A stretch of 64,000 bases of DNA from Myxococcales bacterium. Its GTDB lineage: Bacteria; Myxococcota_A; Polyangia; Polyangiales; Ga0077539. Under the pieces are notes generated by a model. That model was not told the DNA's origin and made no database searches. It was given only the letters and a program-made list of their open reading frames with translations. Both the position numbers and the translations under genes were made by a program. The stretch's first letter is position 1. The number at the start of each line of letters is the position of its first letter. The stretch spans positions 620,001 to 684,000 of the forward strand of contig JAEUKI010000052.1 in NCBI GenBank assembly GCA_016793325.1, written 5' to 3'. Below, piece after piece: positions 1 through 10,677 of this stretch.

Positions 1-2384
1 TGCGGCGGCAACACGAGCGTCGCGTCGCCCGAGTGAACGCCGGCGTTCTCCACGTGCTCCGAGATCGACCACAGGACGATCTCGCCCTCGTCCGCGACGG
101 CGTCGATCTCGACCTCCTTCGAGTTCTGCTCGAACTTGGTGATCACCACAGGGTGCTCGGGGCTCACGTCCGCCGCGCGCGTGAGGTAGTTGCGAAGGTG
201 CTCTCGCTCGTGCGCCACGGTCATCGCCGCGCCCGAGAGCACGTAGGACGGCCGAACGAGCACTGGGTATCCGCCGAGGGACTCCGCGATCGCTTCGGCG
301 TCCTCGAGCTTGCCCGTGCTCGTCCACTTGGGCTGATCGATCTCGAGCTTGTCGAGCAGCGCGCTGAACTTCTCGCGGTCCTCGGCGGCGTCGATGCTCT
401 CGGGGCTCGTCCCCAAGATCTTCACGCCCGCGCGGTGCAAGCGGATCGCGATGTTGTTGGCGACCTGTCCGCCCATCGAGACGATCACGCCGTACGGGCG
501 CTCGCGCTCCCACAGCTCCATGACGTTCTCGAAGGTGATCTCGTCGAAGACGAGCGAGTCCGAGACGTCGTAGTCCGTGCTCACCGTCTCGGGGTTGTAG
601 TTGAGCACGATCGTCTCGAAGCCGAGCTCGCGCGCCGCGAGGATCGCGTTGACGCAGCACCAATCGAACTCGACCGAGCTCCCGATGCGGTACGCGCCCG
701 AGCCGAGCACGAGGACCTTCTTGCGCCACGAGGGCGAAACGTCGTCCGCCTGCGCGTGGTACGTGAGGTACAGGTAGTTCGTCTCTGCTGGATATTCAGC
801 GGCCAACGTGTCGATCTGCGCGACGTGCGGGCGGATCCCGTGGCGGCGGCGCAGGTCTCGGACGATGTCGTCGCTCGTCCCGGCGCGGCGCGCGATGCCC
901 TTGTCCGAGAAGCCCTGACGCTTGGCCCGCAACAGCAGGTCCGCGTCGAGCTCCTTGCCCTTCTTCTCTTCGATCTCGCGCCCGAGGCGCACGGTGTCCG
1001 CGATCTCGCTCAAGAAAAACTCGTCGATGCGCGAGAGCGCGTGCGCCTCGTCGACGGTCATCCCTTCGTGGAGCGCCCGCGCGACGGCGAACATGCGCCG
1101 CTGCGAGGGCTCCTTGAGCTCTTTGCGCACGTCGTCGAACTTGAATTTGTGTGGATCGATCCCGTCGACGCCGATGTCGATCATCCGCAGCGCTTTTTGC
1201 AGCGCTTCTGCGAAGGTCTTGCCGATCGCCATGACCTCGCCGACGGACTTCATCTCCGAGCCGATCTTGTGCTCGACGCCCACGAACTTCTCGAGGTCCC
1301 ACCGAGGGACCTTGCACACGACGTAGTCGAGCGCCGGCTCGAAGAAGGCGCTCGTCCTGCGCGTGATCGCGTTCGGAAGGTCCGGCAGCGTGTACCCGAG
1401 CGCGAGCTTCGCGGCGACGTACGCGAGCGGATAGCCCGTCGCCTTCGACGCGAGCGCCGACGAGCGCGACAGGCGCGCGTTGACCTCGATCACGCGGTAG
1501 TCGAGCGAGTTGGGGTCGAGCGCGTACTGAATGTTGCACTCGCCGACGATCCCGAGGTGGCGGATCGTCTTGATCGCGATCGTGCGAAGGAGCTGGTACT
1601 CCTCGTTGTTGAGCGTCTGCGACGGAGCGACGACGATCGATTCGCCCGTGTGAATGCCGAGCGGATCGACGTTCTCCATGTTGCAGACGGTGATGCAGTT
1701 GTCGCGCGCGTCGCGCACGACCTCGTACTCGATCTCCTTCCATCCGCGCAGGGACTCTTCGACGAGCACCTGCGGGAGGCCCGACGCGAAGAGCTTCGGC
1801 AGCGCGTCCTCGACGTCCGCTTGCGTCTCGCAGATGCGCGAGCCCTTTCCGCCGAGCGCGTACGCCGCGCGGAGGATCACCGGCAGGCCGATGCGACCGA
1901 CGGCGGCGCGCACCTCGTCTTCGCTGTGACAGGCCTCAGCGCGCGCGGATTTTACGCCGATTTCGTTCAATCGCTGCACGAAGCGGCGGCGGTCCTCGGT
2001 GTCGCGCACGGCCTCGATGGGCGTCCCGAGCACGCGAACGCCGTACTTCTCGAAGACCCCCGCGGCGTCGAGCGCGACACCACAATTCAACGCCGTTTGT
2101 CCGCCGAAGGACACGGTGATCGCGTCGATGTCCTCGCGAACGATGATCTTCTCGACGAAGTACGGGTCGACCGGGTGGAAGTACACCTTGTCCGCGAGCT
2201 GATCGCTCGTCTGGATGGTGGCGATGTTGGGGTTGATGAGGACCGTGTAGAGGCCCTCTTCTTTGAGGGCCTTGATCGCCTGCGAGCCCGAGTAGTCGAA
2301 CTCGCCCGCCTCGCCGATCTTGAGCGCGCCCGATCCGAGGATCAGCACTCGCCGCGGCTTCTTCGGAAGGTACTGGCCGAACAT
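1..2384 (-). CDS. carB: Carbamoyl-phosphate synthase large chain, 3' end missing
   Basis: Makes carbamoyl phosphate from bicarbonate, ATP and ammonia for arginine and pyrimidine synthesis, using ammonia channelled from CarA. About 794 codons are open from the ATG at 2384 to the window edge. The protein starts MFGQYLPKKPRRVLILGSG and continues with GEAGEFDYSG, INPNIAT and SFGGQTALN, all ATP-grasp signatures of CarB. The last visible residues (HVENAGVHSGDATLVLPP) lie in the second ATP-grasp half, so roughly the last quarter is off-window. The usual GQACEFDYSG is GEAGEFDYSG here, a variant known in some CarB lineages. The start is fixed by AAGGAG 8 nt upstream, and the gene lies 14 nt after carA, so the two form an operon. 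Confidence 0.96.
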   Translation of the reverse strand, partial: MFGQYLPKKPRRVLILGSGALKIGEAGEFDYSGSQAIKALKEEGLYTVLINPNIATIQTSDQLADKVYFHPVDPYFVEKIIVREDIDAITVSFGGQTALNCGVALDAAGVFEKYGVRVLGTPIEAVRDTEDRRRFVQRLNEIGVKSARAEACHSEDEVRAAVGRIGLPVILRAAYALGGKGSRICETQADVEDALPKLFASGLPQVLVEESLRGWKEIEYEVVRDARDNCITVCNMENVDPLGIHTGESIVVAPSQTLNNEEYQLLRTIAIKTIRHLGIVGECNIQYALDPNSLDYRVIEVNARLSRSSALASKATGYPLAYVAAKLALGYTLPDLPNAITRRTSAFFEPALDYVVCKVPRWDLEKFVGVEHKIGSEMKSVGEVMAIGKTFAEALQKALRMIDIGVDGIDPHKFKFDDVRKELKEPSQRRMFAVARALHEGMTVDEAHALSRIDEFFLSEIADTVRLGREIEEKKGKELDADLLLRAKRQGFSDKGIARRAGTSDDIVRDLRRRHGIRPHVAQIDTLAAEYPAETNYLYLTYHAQADDVSPSWRKKVLVLGSGAYRIGSSVEFDWCCVNAILAARELGFETIVLNYNPETVSTDYDVSDSLVFDEITFENVMELWERERPYGVIVSMGGQVANNIAIRLHRAGVKILGTSPESIDAAEDREKFSALLDKLEIDQPKWTSTGKLEDAEAIAESLGGYPVLVRPSYVLSGAAMTVAHEREHLRNYLTRAADVSPEHPVVITKFEQNSKEVEIDAVADEGEIVLWSISEHVENAGVHSGDATLVLPP

Positions 2385-2398
2385 CGTGTGCTCCTTAT

Positions 2399-3505
2399 TC
2401 AGACGCGCGTCGATCCGACGAGGCGCAAGAAGTCATCGAAGAGAAACGCAGCGTCCTCGGGGCCGGGCGCCGCTTCGGGGTGAAACTGAACGCTGGCCCA
2501 CGGCTTCGTTCGGCAGCGAATTCCCTCGTTGGATCCGTCGTTGACGTTGACGAACCACGGCTCCCACTCCTTCGGCAGCGACTCGTCGTCCACGACGTAG
2601 CCGTGGTTCTGCGAGGTCACGTAGCAGCGGCGCGTGAGCAGGTCCTGCACGGGCTGGTTCTGCGAGCGATGCCCGTACTTGAGCTTGACCGTGTTGCCTC
2701 CGGCGGCGAGCCCGAGGAGCTGGTTGCCCATGCACACGCCGAAGATGGGCTTTCCCGAGGGAAAGACCGCGCTTCGAAGCTGCTCGACGGTGGCCATCAT
2801 GTCCTTGGGATCGCCCGGCCCGTTCGAGAGGAGCACCCCGTCACACTCTTTCAAGTACGGGCGCAGGTCCTTGTGAAACGGGACGCGGATCACCGAGGCC
2901 CCGCGCGCGACGACCGATCGAACGATCGAGTCCTTCGCGCCCGTGTCCACCAAGAGAATCTTGAGCGCTCCGCCCTCGTACCGAATCACGTCGGGAACCG
3001 TCGTCATCGCGCACACCTGCGCCATCTCGACGTGCTCGCTCTTCGCGCGTGCGTCGACGGGGCTCGTCTTCTGGTCGACGAGAAATCCTTCGACCGTCCC
3101 GTGCTCGCGGAGCTTTCGCGTGAGCGCCCGCGTGTCCACGCACTCGATCGCGGGGACGCCTTCGCTCGCGAGCCATTGTCCCAGCGTCCGCGCGTTGTCG
3201 TAGTGCGACGGGTTGGGGCTGTGTCGCAGCACCACCAACCCCTGCACTTGGACCTTTCCGCTCTCGTACTTGTCGCGCAGCTCCGCGAGCGGCTCGCGCT
3301 TTCGCGGCGCGGGAACGCCGTAGTTTCCCTGCAGCGGGTACGTGAGGACGAGGATCTGACCCTTGTAGCTCGGGTCCGTCAGCGTCTCGACGTAGCCCGA
3401 CATCCCGGTGTTGAACACCACTTCGCCGGCGACCTCGCGGTGAGCTCCAAATGAGCGTCCCTCGTACACGGTCCCGTCAGCGAGCAGCAGCTTCATCGCC
3501 TGCAT
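2399..3505 (-). CDS. carA: Carbamoyl-phosphate synthase small chain
   Basis: Glutaminase subunit that hydrolyses glutamine and feeds ammonia to CarB. The 368 residues match the usual length. The N-terminal half shows FNTGMSGYVETLTDPSYKGQ and LRHSPNPSHYDNARTL. The C-terminal class I amidotransferase domain has the nucleophile cysteine in GVCMGNQLLG and the His/Glu pair in VQFHPEAAPG. The ATG at 3505 has GAGGA 5 nt upstream; a second in-frame ATG three codons later would give MKLLLADG. It is the first gene of the carAB operon and is divergent from hemE. Confidence 0.96.
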   Translation of the reverse strand: MQAMKLLLADGTVYEGRSFGAHREVAGEVVFNTGMSGYVETLTDPSYKGQILVLTYPLQGNYGVPAPRKREPLAELRDKYESGKVQVQGLVVLRHSPNPSHYDNARTLGQWLASEGVPAIECVDTRALTRKLREHGTVEGFLVDQKTSPVDARAKSEHVEMAQVCAMTTVPDVIRYEGGALKILLVDTGAKDSIVRSVVARGASVIRVPFHKDLRPYLKECDGVLLSNGPGDPKDMMATVEQLRSAVFPSGKPIFGVCMGNQLLGLAAGGNTVKLKYGHRSQNQPVQDLLTRRCYVTSQNHGYVVDDESLPKEWEPWFVNVNDGSNEGIRCRTKPWASVQFHPEAAPGPEDAAFLFDDFLRLVGSTRV

Positions 3506-3619
3506 CGACGTCCTCGCACGATCGGCGGCGGTGGCAGTTAAGAGGGGCGTTCCGCCGAAAGGCGGCGCGTTCGTACACCATCACGACGCAGCGCGCTACG
3601 AATTGGCGACGACCGTCCC

Positions 3620-3625
3620 TATACT
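3620..3625 (+). promoter_or_regulatory. hemE: Candidate -10 box of hemE (TATACT)
   Basis: TATACT ends 13 nt before the hemE ATG, and no Shine-Dalgarno sequence lies between them. If used, the mRNA would be almost leaderless. No convincing -35 box is seen. Placement is inferred from sequence alone. Confidence 0.4.
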
Positions 3626-3638
3626 CCCGGGCCCAACC

Positions 3639-4712
3639 ATGCACGACCGCTTCTTGCGCGCCTGTCGACGCCAGCCCGTCGACGTCACCCCCGTTTGGTT
3701 CATGCGGCAGGCGGGCCGCTACATGCCCGAGTACCGCGCCCTCCGCGCGAACTACTCGATGCTCGAGCTCTGTCGCACCCCCGAGCTCGCGACGCAGGTC
3801 ACGCTCCAGCCCGTGCGAGCGCTCTCGGTCGACGCCGCGATCTTGTTCGCGGACATCTTGCTGCCGCTCGAGCCCATGGGCGCGCCGTTCGATTTCGCAA
3901 AGGGCGAAGGCCCGGTGATCTTCGAGCCCGTGCGTCGCGTCGAGGACGTCGAGCGGCTGCGCGTGTTCGAGATCGAAGAGGGCCTCGGGTATGTCTTGCA
4001 GACCATTCGATTGCTTCGAACCGAGCTCGAGGGCCGCTGTCCCCTCATCGGCTTCGCAGGCGCGCCGTTTACGCTCGCGAGCTACCTGATCGAAGGCGGA
4101 AAGAGCTCGCACTTCGAGAAGACGAAGCTCTTCATGTACTCCGAGCCCGCCGCGTGGCGCTCGTTGCTCGACAAGCTCGCCGAGGTCACGCGCCGGTACC
4201 TCCGCGCGCAGATCGAAGCGGGCGCCGAGTGCGTGCAGCTCTTCGATTCGTGGGTGGGCCAGCTCTCGCTCGACGACTACCAGACCTACGTCGCGCCGCA
4301 CGTGCGGCACGTGCTCGAAGACGTGCAATCCACGGGCGTCCCCGTGATTCATTTTGGAACGGGCACCGCGACGCTCCTCGAAGCGATGCGCGACGCGGGC
4401 GGCACGGTCATCGGCGTCGATTGGCGCCAGTCGCTCTCGTCCGCGTGGAGCAAGATCGGCCACGACCGCGCCGTGCAGGGCAACTTCGACCCGTGCGCGC
4501 TCTTCGCGCCGTGGCCCATCGTCGAGTCGCGCGCGAAGGCCATCCTCGACGACGTCGCGGGCCGTCCTGGCCACATATTCAACCTGGGCCATGGAATCCT
4601 GCCCACCACGCCGGTGGACACGGTCAAGCGCCTCGCGGATTTCGTGCACGAGTACGCCGGCCAACGCACGAGCGGGTCCGGGGACGACCGCGCGCCGGAC
4701 GCGCAGCCGTGA
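3639..4712 (+). CDS. hemE: Uroporphyrinogen decarboxylase
   Basis: Removes four acetate carboxyls from uroporphyrinogen III to give coproporphyrinogen III in haem synthesis. The 357-residue protein has the family's N-terminal active-site signature VWFMRQAGRYMPEYR, then LFADILLPLEPMG, GFAGAPFTLASYLIEGG, QLFDSWVGQLS and HFGTGT, and ends with FNLGHGILPTTPVDTV. The start is placed at MHDRFLRACRRQPVD because an in-frame extension upstream matches nothing in the family. It overlaps hemG by 4 bp (GTGA), so the two are translationally coupled. Confidence 0.97.
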   Translation: MHDRFLRACRRQPVDVTPVWFMRQAGRYMPEYRALRANYSMLELCRTPELATQVTLQPVRALSVDAAILFADILLPLEPMGAPFDFAKGEGPVIFEPVRRVEDVERLRVFEIEEGLGYVLQTIRLLRTELEGRCPLIGFAGAPFTLASYLIEGGKSSHFEKTKLFMYSEPAAWRSLLDKLAEVTRRYLRAQIEAGAECVQLFDSWVGQLSLDDYQTYVAPHVRHVLEDVQSTGVPVIHFGTGTATLLEAMRDAGGTVIGVDWRQSLSSAWSKIGHDRAVQGNFDPCALFAPWPIVESRAKAILDDVAGRPGHIFNLGHGILPTTPVDTVKRLADFVHEYAGQRTSGSGDDRAPDAQP

Positions 4713-6106
4713 CGAGCTCGGTTCGGCCGCCGCCCAGCGTTGCGACGCGCTCGATCGCGATCATCGGCGCGGGCATCGCGGGGCTGACGAGCGCCTATCG
4801 CGCTTCGAAGCGCTGGCCCGCGGCCCGCGTCACCGTGTTCGAAGCGAGCGACCGCGCAGGCGGCCCGATCGGAACGAGCATGTCGCAGGGATTTCTCCTC
4901 GAGCGAGGGCCCGACGGCTTCGTGCGCTCCAAGGGCAGCGCCGAGGCGCTCGCGCGCGAGCTCGGCCTCGGGAGCGAGCTCATCGAGACGCGCCCGGAGT
5001 ACCGCAAGCTCTACATCTTGAAAGATGGTGCGCTCGTCGCGGCGCCCGAGGGACTGTCGCTGGTCGTCCCGTCGGACGTCGGCGCGTGGGTGAGATCTCC
5101 CCTCGCCTCGCCTCGAGGAAAGCTCCGCGCGCTCTACGACCTCGTGCTTCCGCGCCGCGATTTGCCTGGCGAAGAGACGATCGCGTCGTTCGTTCGAAGG
5201 CGCCTCGGCGACGAGGTGTGCGCCCTGTTCGCCGAGAGCGTGCTCGCGGGCATCCACTCGGGCGACCCCGATCGCTTGAGCATCCAAGCGACGTTTCCCC
5301 AGTTGGTCGCGATGGAGCGCGAGCACCGGTCGCTCATCGTCGCCGCGCGCGAGCTCCGCTCGAAGCGCACGAGCGCCGCCCCGGTGAGCGCGTTTCTGTC
5401 GCTCGCGCGCGGGATGGGCTCGCTCATCGACGCGCTCGTCGCGGCGCTACCACCGGACACCGTTCGCCTTCGAACGCCCGTGCGCGCGCTCTCGATCGCG
5501 GGCCGTCGCTGGGTCGTTCACAGCGAGCGCGGCGCCGAGACCTTCGACGCGCTGCACCTCGCGATTCCACCGCGCAGCGCAGCGCCGTTGCTCGCGCCGA
5601 TTGCGCCAGAGGCGTCGCGATTGCTCGCCGCGATCCGCCACGTGTCGTCCGCGGTCGTGCTGCTCGGCTACCACGAGCGTCAGCTCGCGCGGTCGCTCGA
5701 CGCCTCGGGCTTCGTCGTTCCGCCGAACGAAGCGTGCGAGCTCACCGCGTCGACGTGGCTCTCGCACAAGTGGCCCGGGCGCGCGCCGGAGGGACACGTA
5801 CTTCTCCGCGGATTTCTCGGGGGAACGCGCGATCCCTCCGCCCACAAGCTCTCGGACGAAGCGCTCGTGAACCGCGCGCGCGCGGGCTTCGCGCAGACCC
5901 TCGGCGCCGACGGCGAGCCCGTGCTCTCGCGGGTCGTTCGCTACGCCGACGCGAGCCCACAGATGGAGCTCGGTCACCGCGCCCGCATCGAGCGCGCGAG
6001 ACAACTCTTGCGCGAGGTCCCCGCGGAGGTTCACCTCGGCTCCGCGGGCGTCGACGGCGTGGGCATCCCCGATACGATCCGCCAGGCAAGCGCCGTGTGG
6101 ACGTAG
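4709..6106 (+). CDS. hemG: Protoporphyrinogen oxidase, HemY/PPOX type
   Basis: FAD-dependent oxidase acting after HemE in haem synthesis, converting protoporphyrinogen IX (or coproporphyrinogen III) to the porphyrin. The 465-residue protein opens with the FAD-binding motif SIAIIGAGIAGLTSAY. It continues with EASDRAGGPIGT, the flavin-amine-oxidase segment RGPDGFVRSKGSAEALA and FAESVLAGIHSGDPDRLSIQ, which is typical of HemY-type PPOX. The GTG start lies inside the hemE stop codon. Which substrate is used cannot be decided from sequence. The eukaryote-like HemY enzyme, not the E. coli HemG flavodoxin type, is the one known from myxobacteria. Confidence 0.93.
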   Translation: MTSSVRPPPSVATRSIAIIGAGIAGLTSAYRASKRWPAARVTVFEASDRAGGPIGTSMSQGFLLERGPDGFVRSKGSAEALARELGLGSELIETRPEYRKLYILKDGALVAAPEGLSLVVPSDVGAWVRSPLASPRGKLRALYDLVLPRRDLPGEETIASFVRRRLGDEVCALFAESVLAGIHSGDPDRLSIQATFPQLVAMEREHRSLIVAARELRSKRTSAAPVSAFLSLARGMGSLIDALVAALPPDTVRLRTPVRALSIAGRRWVVHSERGAETFDALHLAIPPRSAAPLLAPIAPEASRLLAAIRHVSSAVVLLGYHERQLARSLDASGFVVPPNEACELTASTWLSHKWPGRAPEGHVLLRGFLGGTRDPSAHKLSDEALVNRARAGFAQTLGADGEPVLSRVVRYADASPQMELGHRARIERARQLLREVPAEVHLGSAGVDGVGIPDTIRQASAVWT

Positions 6107-6117
6107 GCTCGAACGCT

Positions 6118-6170
6118 AAACCGCCACTCATTCGATCGACGTACTTTTCTCGATCCATTCGTGGCGGTTT
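6118..6170. terminator. Nested inverted repeat between convergent genes
   Basis: AAACCGCCAC (6118-6127) pairs perfectly with GTGGCGGTTT (6161-6170). An inner stem, GATCGA (6134-6139) with TCGATC (6150-6155), is nested inside. It sits between the convergent ends of hemG and the algH-like gene and could end transcription from both sides. The flanking T-runs are short. Confidence 0.55.
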
Positions 6171-6231
6171 GACTTGATTTCAACCACGCCGACGCGCGCC
6201 TCACTTCTACGACGTTCAATTGCGGCGTGGT

Positions 6232-6822
6232 TTAGGCGCTGCCGCCGCCCGATCGAACGAACGCGCCGGGCGACACGCCGATCGAACGACGATACGCGCG
6301 GTCCCAGAGCTCGCTCACCGAGCCGTCGAACAAGAGCTCTTCGTCGAGCTCGCACGGAAGCCACGCGCCTTCGCGCACCTCGCGCTCGAGCTGCATCGGC
6401 CCCCAGCCCGCGTAGCCGAGCAAGAGATAGAAGTCGCGCGGCTCTGCGCCAGAGAGCACCGCGCGAAACGCGTCGGCGTCACCGGTGACAGCCACGTCGT
6501 CGCCGATCGGGATTTCACCGGGAATTTGCACGTCGATCCCGCGCTTTCGATAGAGCATCCAGCCCGAGTTCGGCGTGACGGGGCCGCCGCGACGCGCCTC
6601 GCGATCGAACGCCGCGGCCTTCGGCAACTTCGACAAATCGCTCACGAGCTTCGAGTCGACCAAGAGCTCGCCGACGACGCCGCACGCCTCGCCGTTGACC
6701 ACCCACCCGAGCGCGCCCTCGTCCGAGTGCCGCCCGAGCACCACGACGCTCTTTTCGAAGTTGGGATCGCCGAGGCGCGGCGCGGCGAGCAGCAGACCAG
6801 GGGCAAGCGATCGTAGGCTCAT
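6232..6822 (-). CDS. YqgE/AlgH family protein
   Basis: Cytoplasmic protein of the UPF0301 (YqgE/AlgH, DUF179) family, whose biochemical role is unsettled. The 196 residues fit the family length. Family features visible are LAPGLLLAAPRLGDPNFEKS near the N-terminus, GALGWVVNG, the GGPV segment and LLLGYAGWGPMQLEREV. The start at MSLRSLAPG is chosen from family alignment; a longer in-frame opening exists but runs through the promoter region of the divergent ettA. It is convergent with hemG. Confidence 0.9.
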   Translation of the reverse strand: MSLRSLAPGLLLAAPRLGDPNFEKSVVVLGRHSDEGALGWVVNGEACGVVGELLVDSKLVSDLSKLPKAAAFDREARRGGPVTPNSGWMLYRKRGIDVQIPGEIPIGDDVAVTGDADAFRAVLSGAEPRDFYLLLGYAGWGPMQLEREVREGAWLPCELDEELLFDGSVSELWDRAYRRSIGVSPGAFVRSGGGSA

Positions 6823-6941
6823 GAGTGTCGTGCGGCGCCTCCGTGCAGTTGGCTCACGATAGCCCGGCTCGCCGACGCTCGCCCGCCCGTCGATTGCGTT
6901 CGTGATCGAACGTTGCCCGGTGACGCTCGCCGCCCCTACGG

Positions 6942-6947
6942 TATAGA
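6942..6947 (+). promoter_or_regulatory. ettA: Candidate -10 box of ettA (TATAGA)
   Basis: TATAGA lies 11 nt before the ettA ATG, again without a Shine-Dalgarno sequence in between. This is the same arrangement as at hemE. Confidence 0.35.
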
Positions 6948-6958
6948 ACTCGCGCGCC

Positions 6959-8638
<1,680 letters not shown>

Positions 8639-8642
8639 GCCC

Positions 8643-9212
8643 ATGGCGACCGCGGACACGCGTCGACTGATCCGTCCGCGGCTCGATCGCGCGCTCGTCG
8701 ACGCCGCGATCGACTCGCTCGACGCGCGGTTTCCGTCGGACCGCATCGTGCGCGGCGAGCGCGGTTGGATCGTGCGCGACGACGCGCCGTGGTTTCTGCT
8801 CTTCGCGGCGGTCGCGCTCGTGTTGCTCGCGGGCATCGCGCACACGGGCGCCGCGCGCGCCGCGGGCTTTCCCCGGTCGCTGCGAGCCCTACCGTGGCTG
8901 CTCGACGCGGGCTGGATCGCGTGCGCAGCGACGTTCTTTCGGCGCTTCTGGGGCGCGTGCGCGATCTCGCTCCGCGAGCAGACGCTGGTGTTCGAGTGGA
9001 CGTTTCGAGGCCGCGTGCTGCGCGCGGTGACGGTGGACGCCGAGGACGTGCAAGCCGTGAGGCTCGCGGGCGAGCGCACGGTGACGCTCGAAGGCCCACG
9101 GAATCAAGTGCTCGCGACGCCGTACGTCGGCGCGACGCTCGACCCCCCGTGGCTCTCGCGCTGGCACTGCGAGGCGGTGGCTTCCCTGTGCGAGCGAGCG
9201 CTGTCGCGGTGA
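8643..9212 (+). CDS. Small membrane protein, function unknown
   Basis: A 189-residue protein not recognised as a named family. A cytoplasmic-looking N-terminus of about 48 residues is followed by two hydrophobic segments (roughly 49-68 and 80-98). After these comes a soluble C-terminal part of about 90 residues with alternating hydrophobic strands (LREQTLVFEWTFRGRVLRAV), reminiscent of the PH-like domains that often follow two membrane helices; that resemblance is inference. It starts 4 nt after ettA, so co-transcription is likely. The 221-bp inverted-repeat element begins just after its stop. Confidence 0.7.
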   Translation: MATADTRRLIRPRLDRALVDAAIDSLDARFPSDRIVRGERGWIVRDDAPWFLLFAAVALVLLAGIAHTGAARAAGFPRSLRALPWLLDAGWIACAATFFRRFWGACAISLREQTLVFEWTFRGRVLRAVTVDAEDVQAVRLAGERTVTLEGPRNQVLATPYVGATLDPPWLSRWHCEAVASLCERALSR

Positions 9213-9218
9213 CGATTT

Positions 9219-9439
9219 GGGGACGGTGCTCTGATCCTCGCATTTGCAATCGAGCTGACCAGCGCTGCGGCCAATCGTATCGGACAAAATAGTACTTATT
9301 GCCAGCGTGCCGAATTGTCGCCGCGGTGGGTTGCGCGACGCCCGCGCGCGTGCTGGCAATAAGTACCTCGAGGTCGTTTTTGATCCACTGCATTCCTGTG
9401 CTGGTGGATTGCAAATGTGAGGATCAGAGCACCGTCCCC
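9219..9439. mobile_element. 221-bp MITE/REP-like element with 33-bp terminal inverted repeats
   Basis: The left end 9219-9251 and right end 9407-9439 are inverted copies of 33 nt with one mismatch, beginning GGGGACGGTGCTCTGATCC. A second perfect 15-bp inverted repeat, GTACTTATTGCCAGC (9292-9306) with its complement at 9352-9366, is nested inside. The element carries no gene. The long hairpin ends and lack of coding suggest a non-autonomous palindromic element, possibly mobilised by a REP-associated (RAYT-type) transposase encoded elsewhere. It is inserted exactly between two genes. Confidence 0.7.
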
Positions 9440-9483
9440 ACTCGCCGGCCCTTCGCACGTTCGCCGCGATTCCCCGTGAGAAA

Positions 9484-10590
9484 TCACCGGCCGTTGGCGA
9501 TGAGCAGGTGCACCGTGTCGCCGTCGCGCGTGGTCATCTCGCGCACGCGGTAGCGGCCGTCCGGTTGGCTCAAGGCCACTTCGCACAAGCGTGCCGCGTT
9601 GTACGGGCACGCGCGGCAGCGCGAGGGGGACGTCGTGCGGCTCGGCTCGCGATCGCCCTTCCAGTAGCCGAGCGCCCACGACACGTCGCGCTCGGCCGCG
9701 AGCTCGTTGTGCGGAAACACAAACAGCGTGAACGCGCTCGAGTCGAGCCGCCGCACGCCGAGCCCCGCGATCGGATCGGGCATCTGCGCCGTGGTCGCGA
9801 TGCGCCGCTCGCCCCACGGAGCGACGCTCGCGATGTCCGCGGCGCGCTTGGCCATCGTCTCTGCGAGGTTCTCGGGCCGCGGCCCCCCTCGCGGAATGAC
9901 CGCGACCGCGTGCACGAGCTCGCTCGTGTCGAAGCCGCTCGCGCGAAGGAGCTTTCCGTACGCTTCGACTTGCACGACGTGCGTCGGGTAGAGGTCGCGT
10001 CGCCCAGAGAATTTCCACTCGAGGAGCAACCGCGCGCGCGCCCCTTCGAGCTGCACACGATCCGCGCGACCGATGAGCGGAACGCCCTCGACCTCGCCCG
10101 CGAGCCCGAGCTCGACGAGCCCCATCTTCTCGCCCACTTCGATGCGACGAGTGACCTCTTCCTCGGTGATCGGCTCGGCCTCGGCCTCGAGGCGCGCGTG
10201 CCCTTCGTTGCCAGCTGCGAGCTCCGCGCTCGTCACCCGCACGTCGTGCTTGGTCCCGAGGTGGACCTGCATCTCGCAGTAGTACTGGTTCGCGAGCGTG
10301 CTCACCGCGACACGCCTGGGAGGAACCGGCGGCGGATTCGCGACCAGCTCTCGGATGCGCTCGAGCTTCTCCTCGACGAAGAGCGCCTTGGCCACCGCCT
10401 CGAAGCCGTCCTTTCGCACCTGCGAATAAAACGTCTTGAGCGAGACCTCGACGATGCTCGCGCCCTTGAGCATCTCCCACGCGCCCTTGCGCGAGCCGCG
10501 GCTCACGAGCAACGCCACGAACGAGCGAAAGAGCTCTCGCTCTCGCTCGCCTTCGTGGGTGTTCGCAGCGCTGTCAGCTTCGACGGTCAT
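9484..10590 (-). CDS. Cas4/RecB-like PD-(D/E)XK nuclease with four-cysteine Fe-S site
   Basis: A 368-residue protein. Residues ~1-90 are a helical N-terminus of unknown type. The rest reads as a Cas4/AddB-like exonuclease core: GHARLEAEAE (helix with the conserved Glu), LIGRADRV (metal-binding Asp), LLLEWKFSG (ExK) and HVVQVEAYGKLL (QxxxY helix). Four cysteines are placed as in Fe-S nucleases: one early (YYCEMQ) and three late (CRACPYNAARLC). Likely activity is processive resection of DNA ends. It lies downstream of a putative annealing protein, and exonuclease plus annealing protein is the usual phage recombination pair. No CRISPR array or cas1 is nearby, so a CRISPR role is unlikely. Confidence 0.75.
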   Translation of the reverse strand: MTVEADSAANTHEGERERELFRSFVALLVSRGSRKGAWEMLKGASIVEVSLKTFYSQVRKDGFEAVAKALFVEEKLERIRELVANPPPVPPRRVAVSTLANQYYCEMQVHLGTKHDVRVTSAELAAGNEGHARLEAEAEPITEEEVTRRIEVGEKMGLVELGLAGEVEGVPLIGRADRVQLEGARARLLLEWKFSGRRDLYPTHVVQVEAYGKLLRASGFDTSELVHAVAVIPRGGPRPENLAETMAKRAADIASVAPWGERRIATTAQMPDPIAGLGVRRLDSSAFTLFVFPHNELAAERDVSWALGYWKGDREPSRTTSPSRCRACPYNAARLCEVALSQPDGRYRVREMTTRDGDTVHLLIANGR

Positions 10591-10677
10591 CGTCGCGGTG
10601 CGTCACTCTAGCACCGACCCCCGACTGCCAAACCCCTCCCGCGCCAAACACGCACCACAAATTCGCGAATCGGTGAT

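Noticed and set aside
33..2483. 816-codon open frame on the plus strand
   Set aside because: It lies opposite carB. The minus strand reads a full ATP-grasp CarB, and the plus frame has skewed composition (Arg/Val/Leu/Asp-rich) with no motifs.
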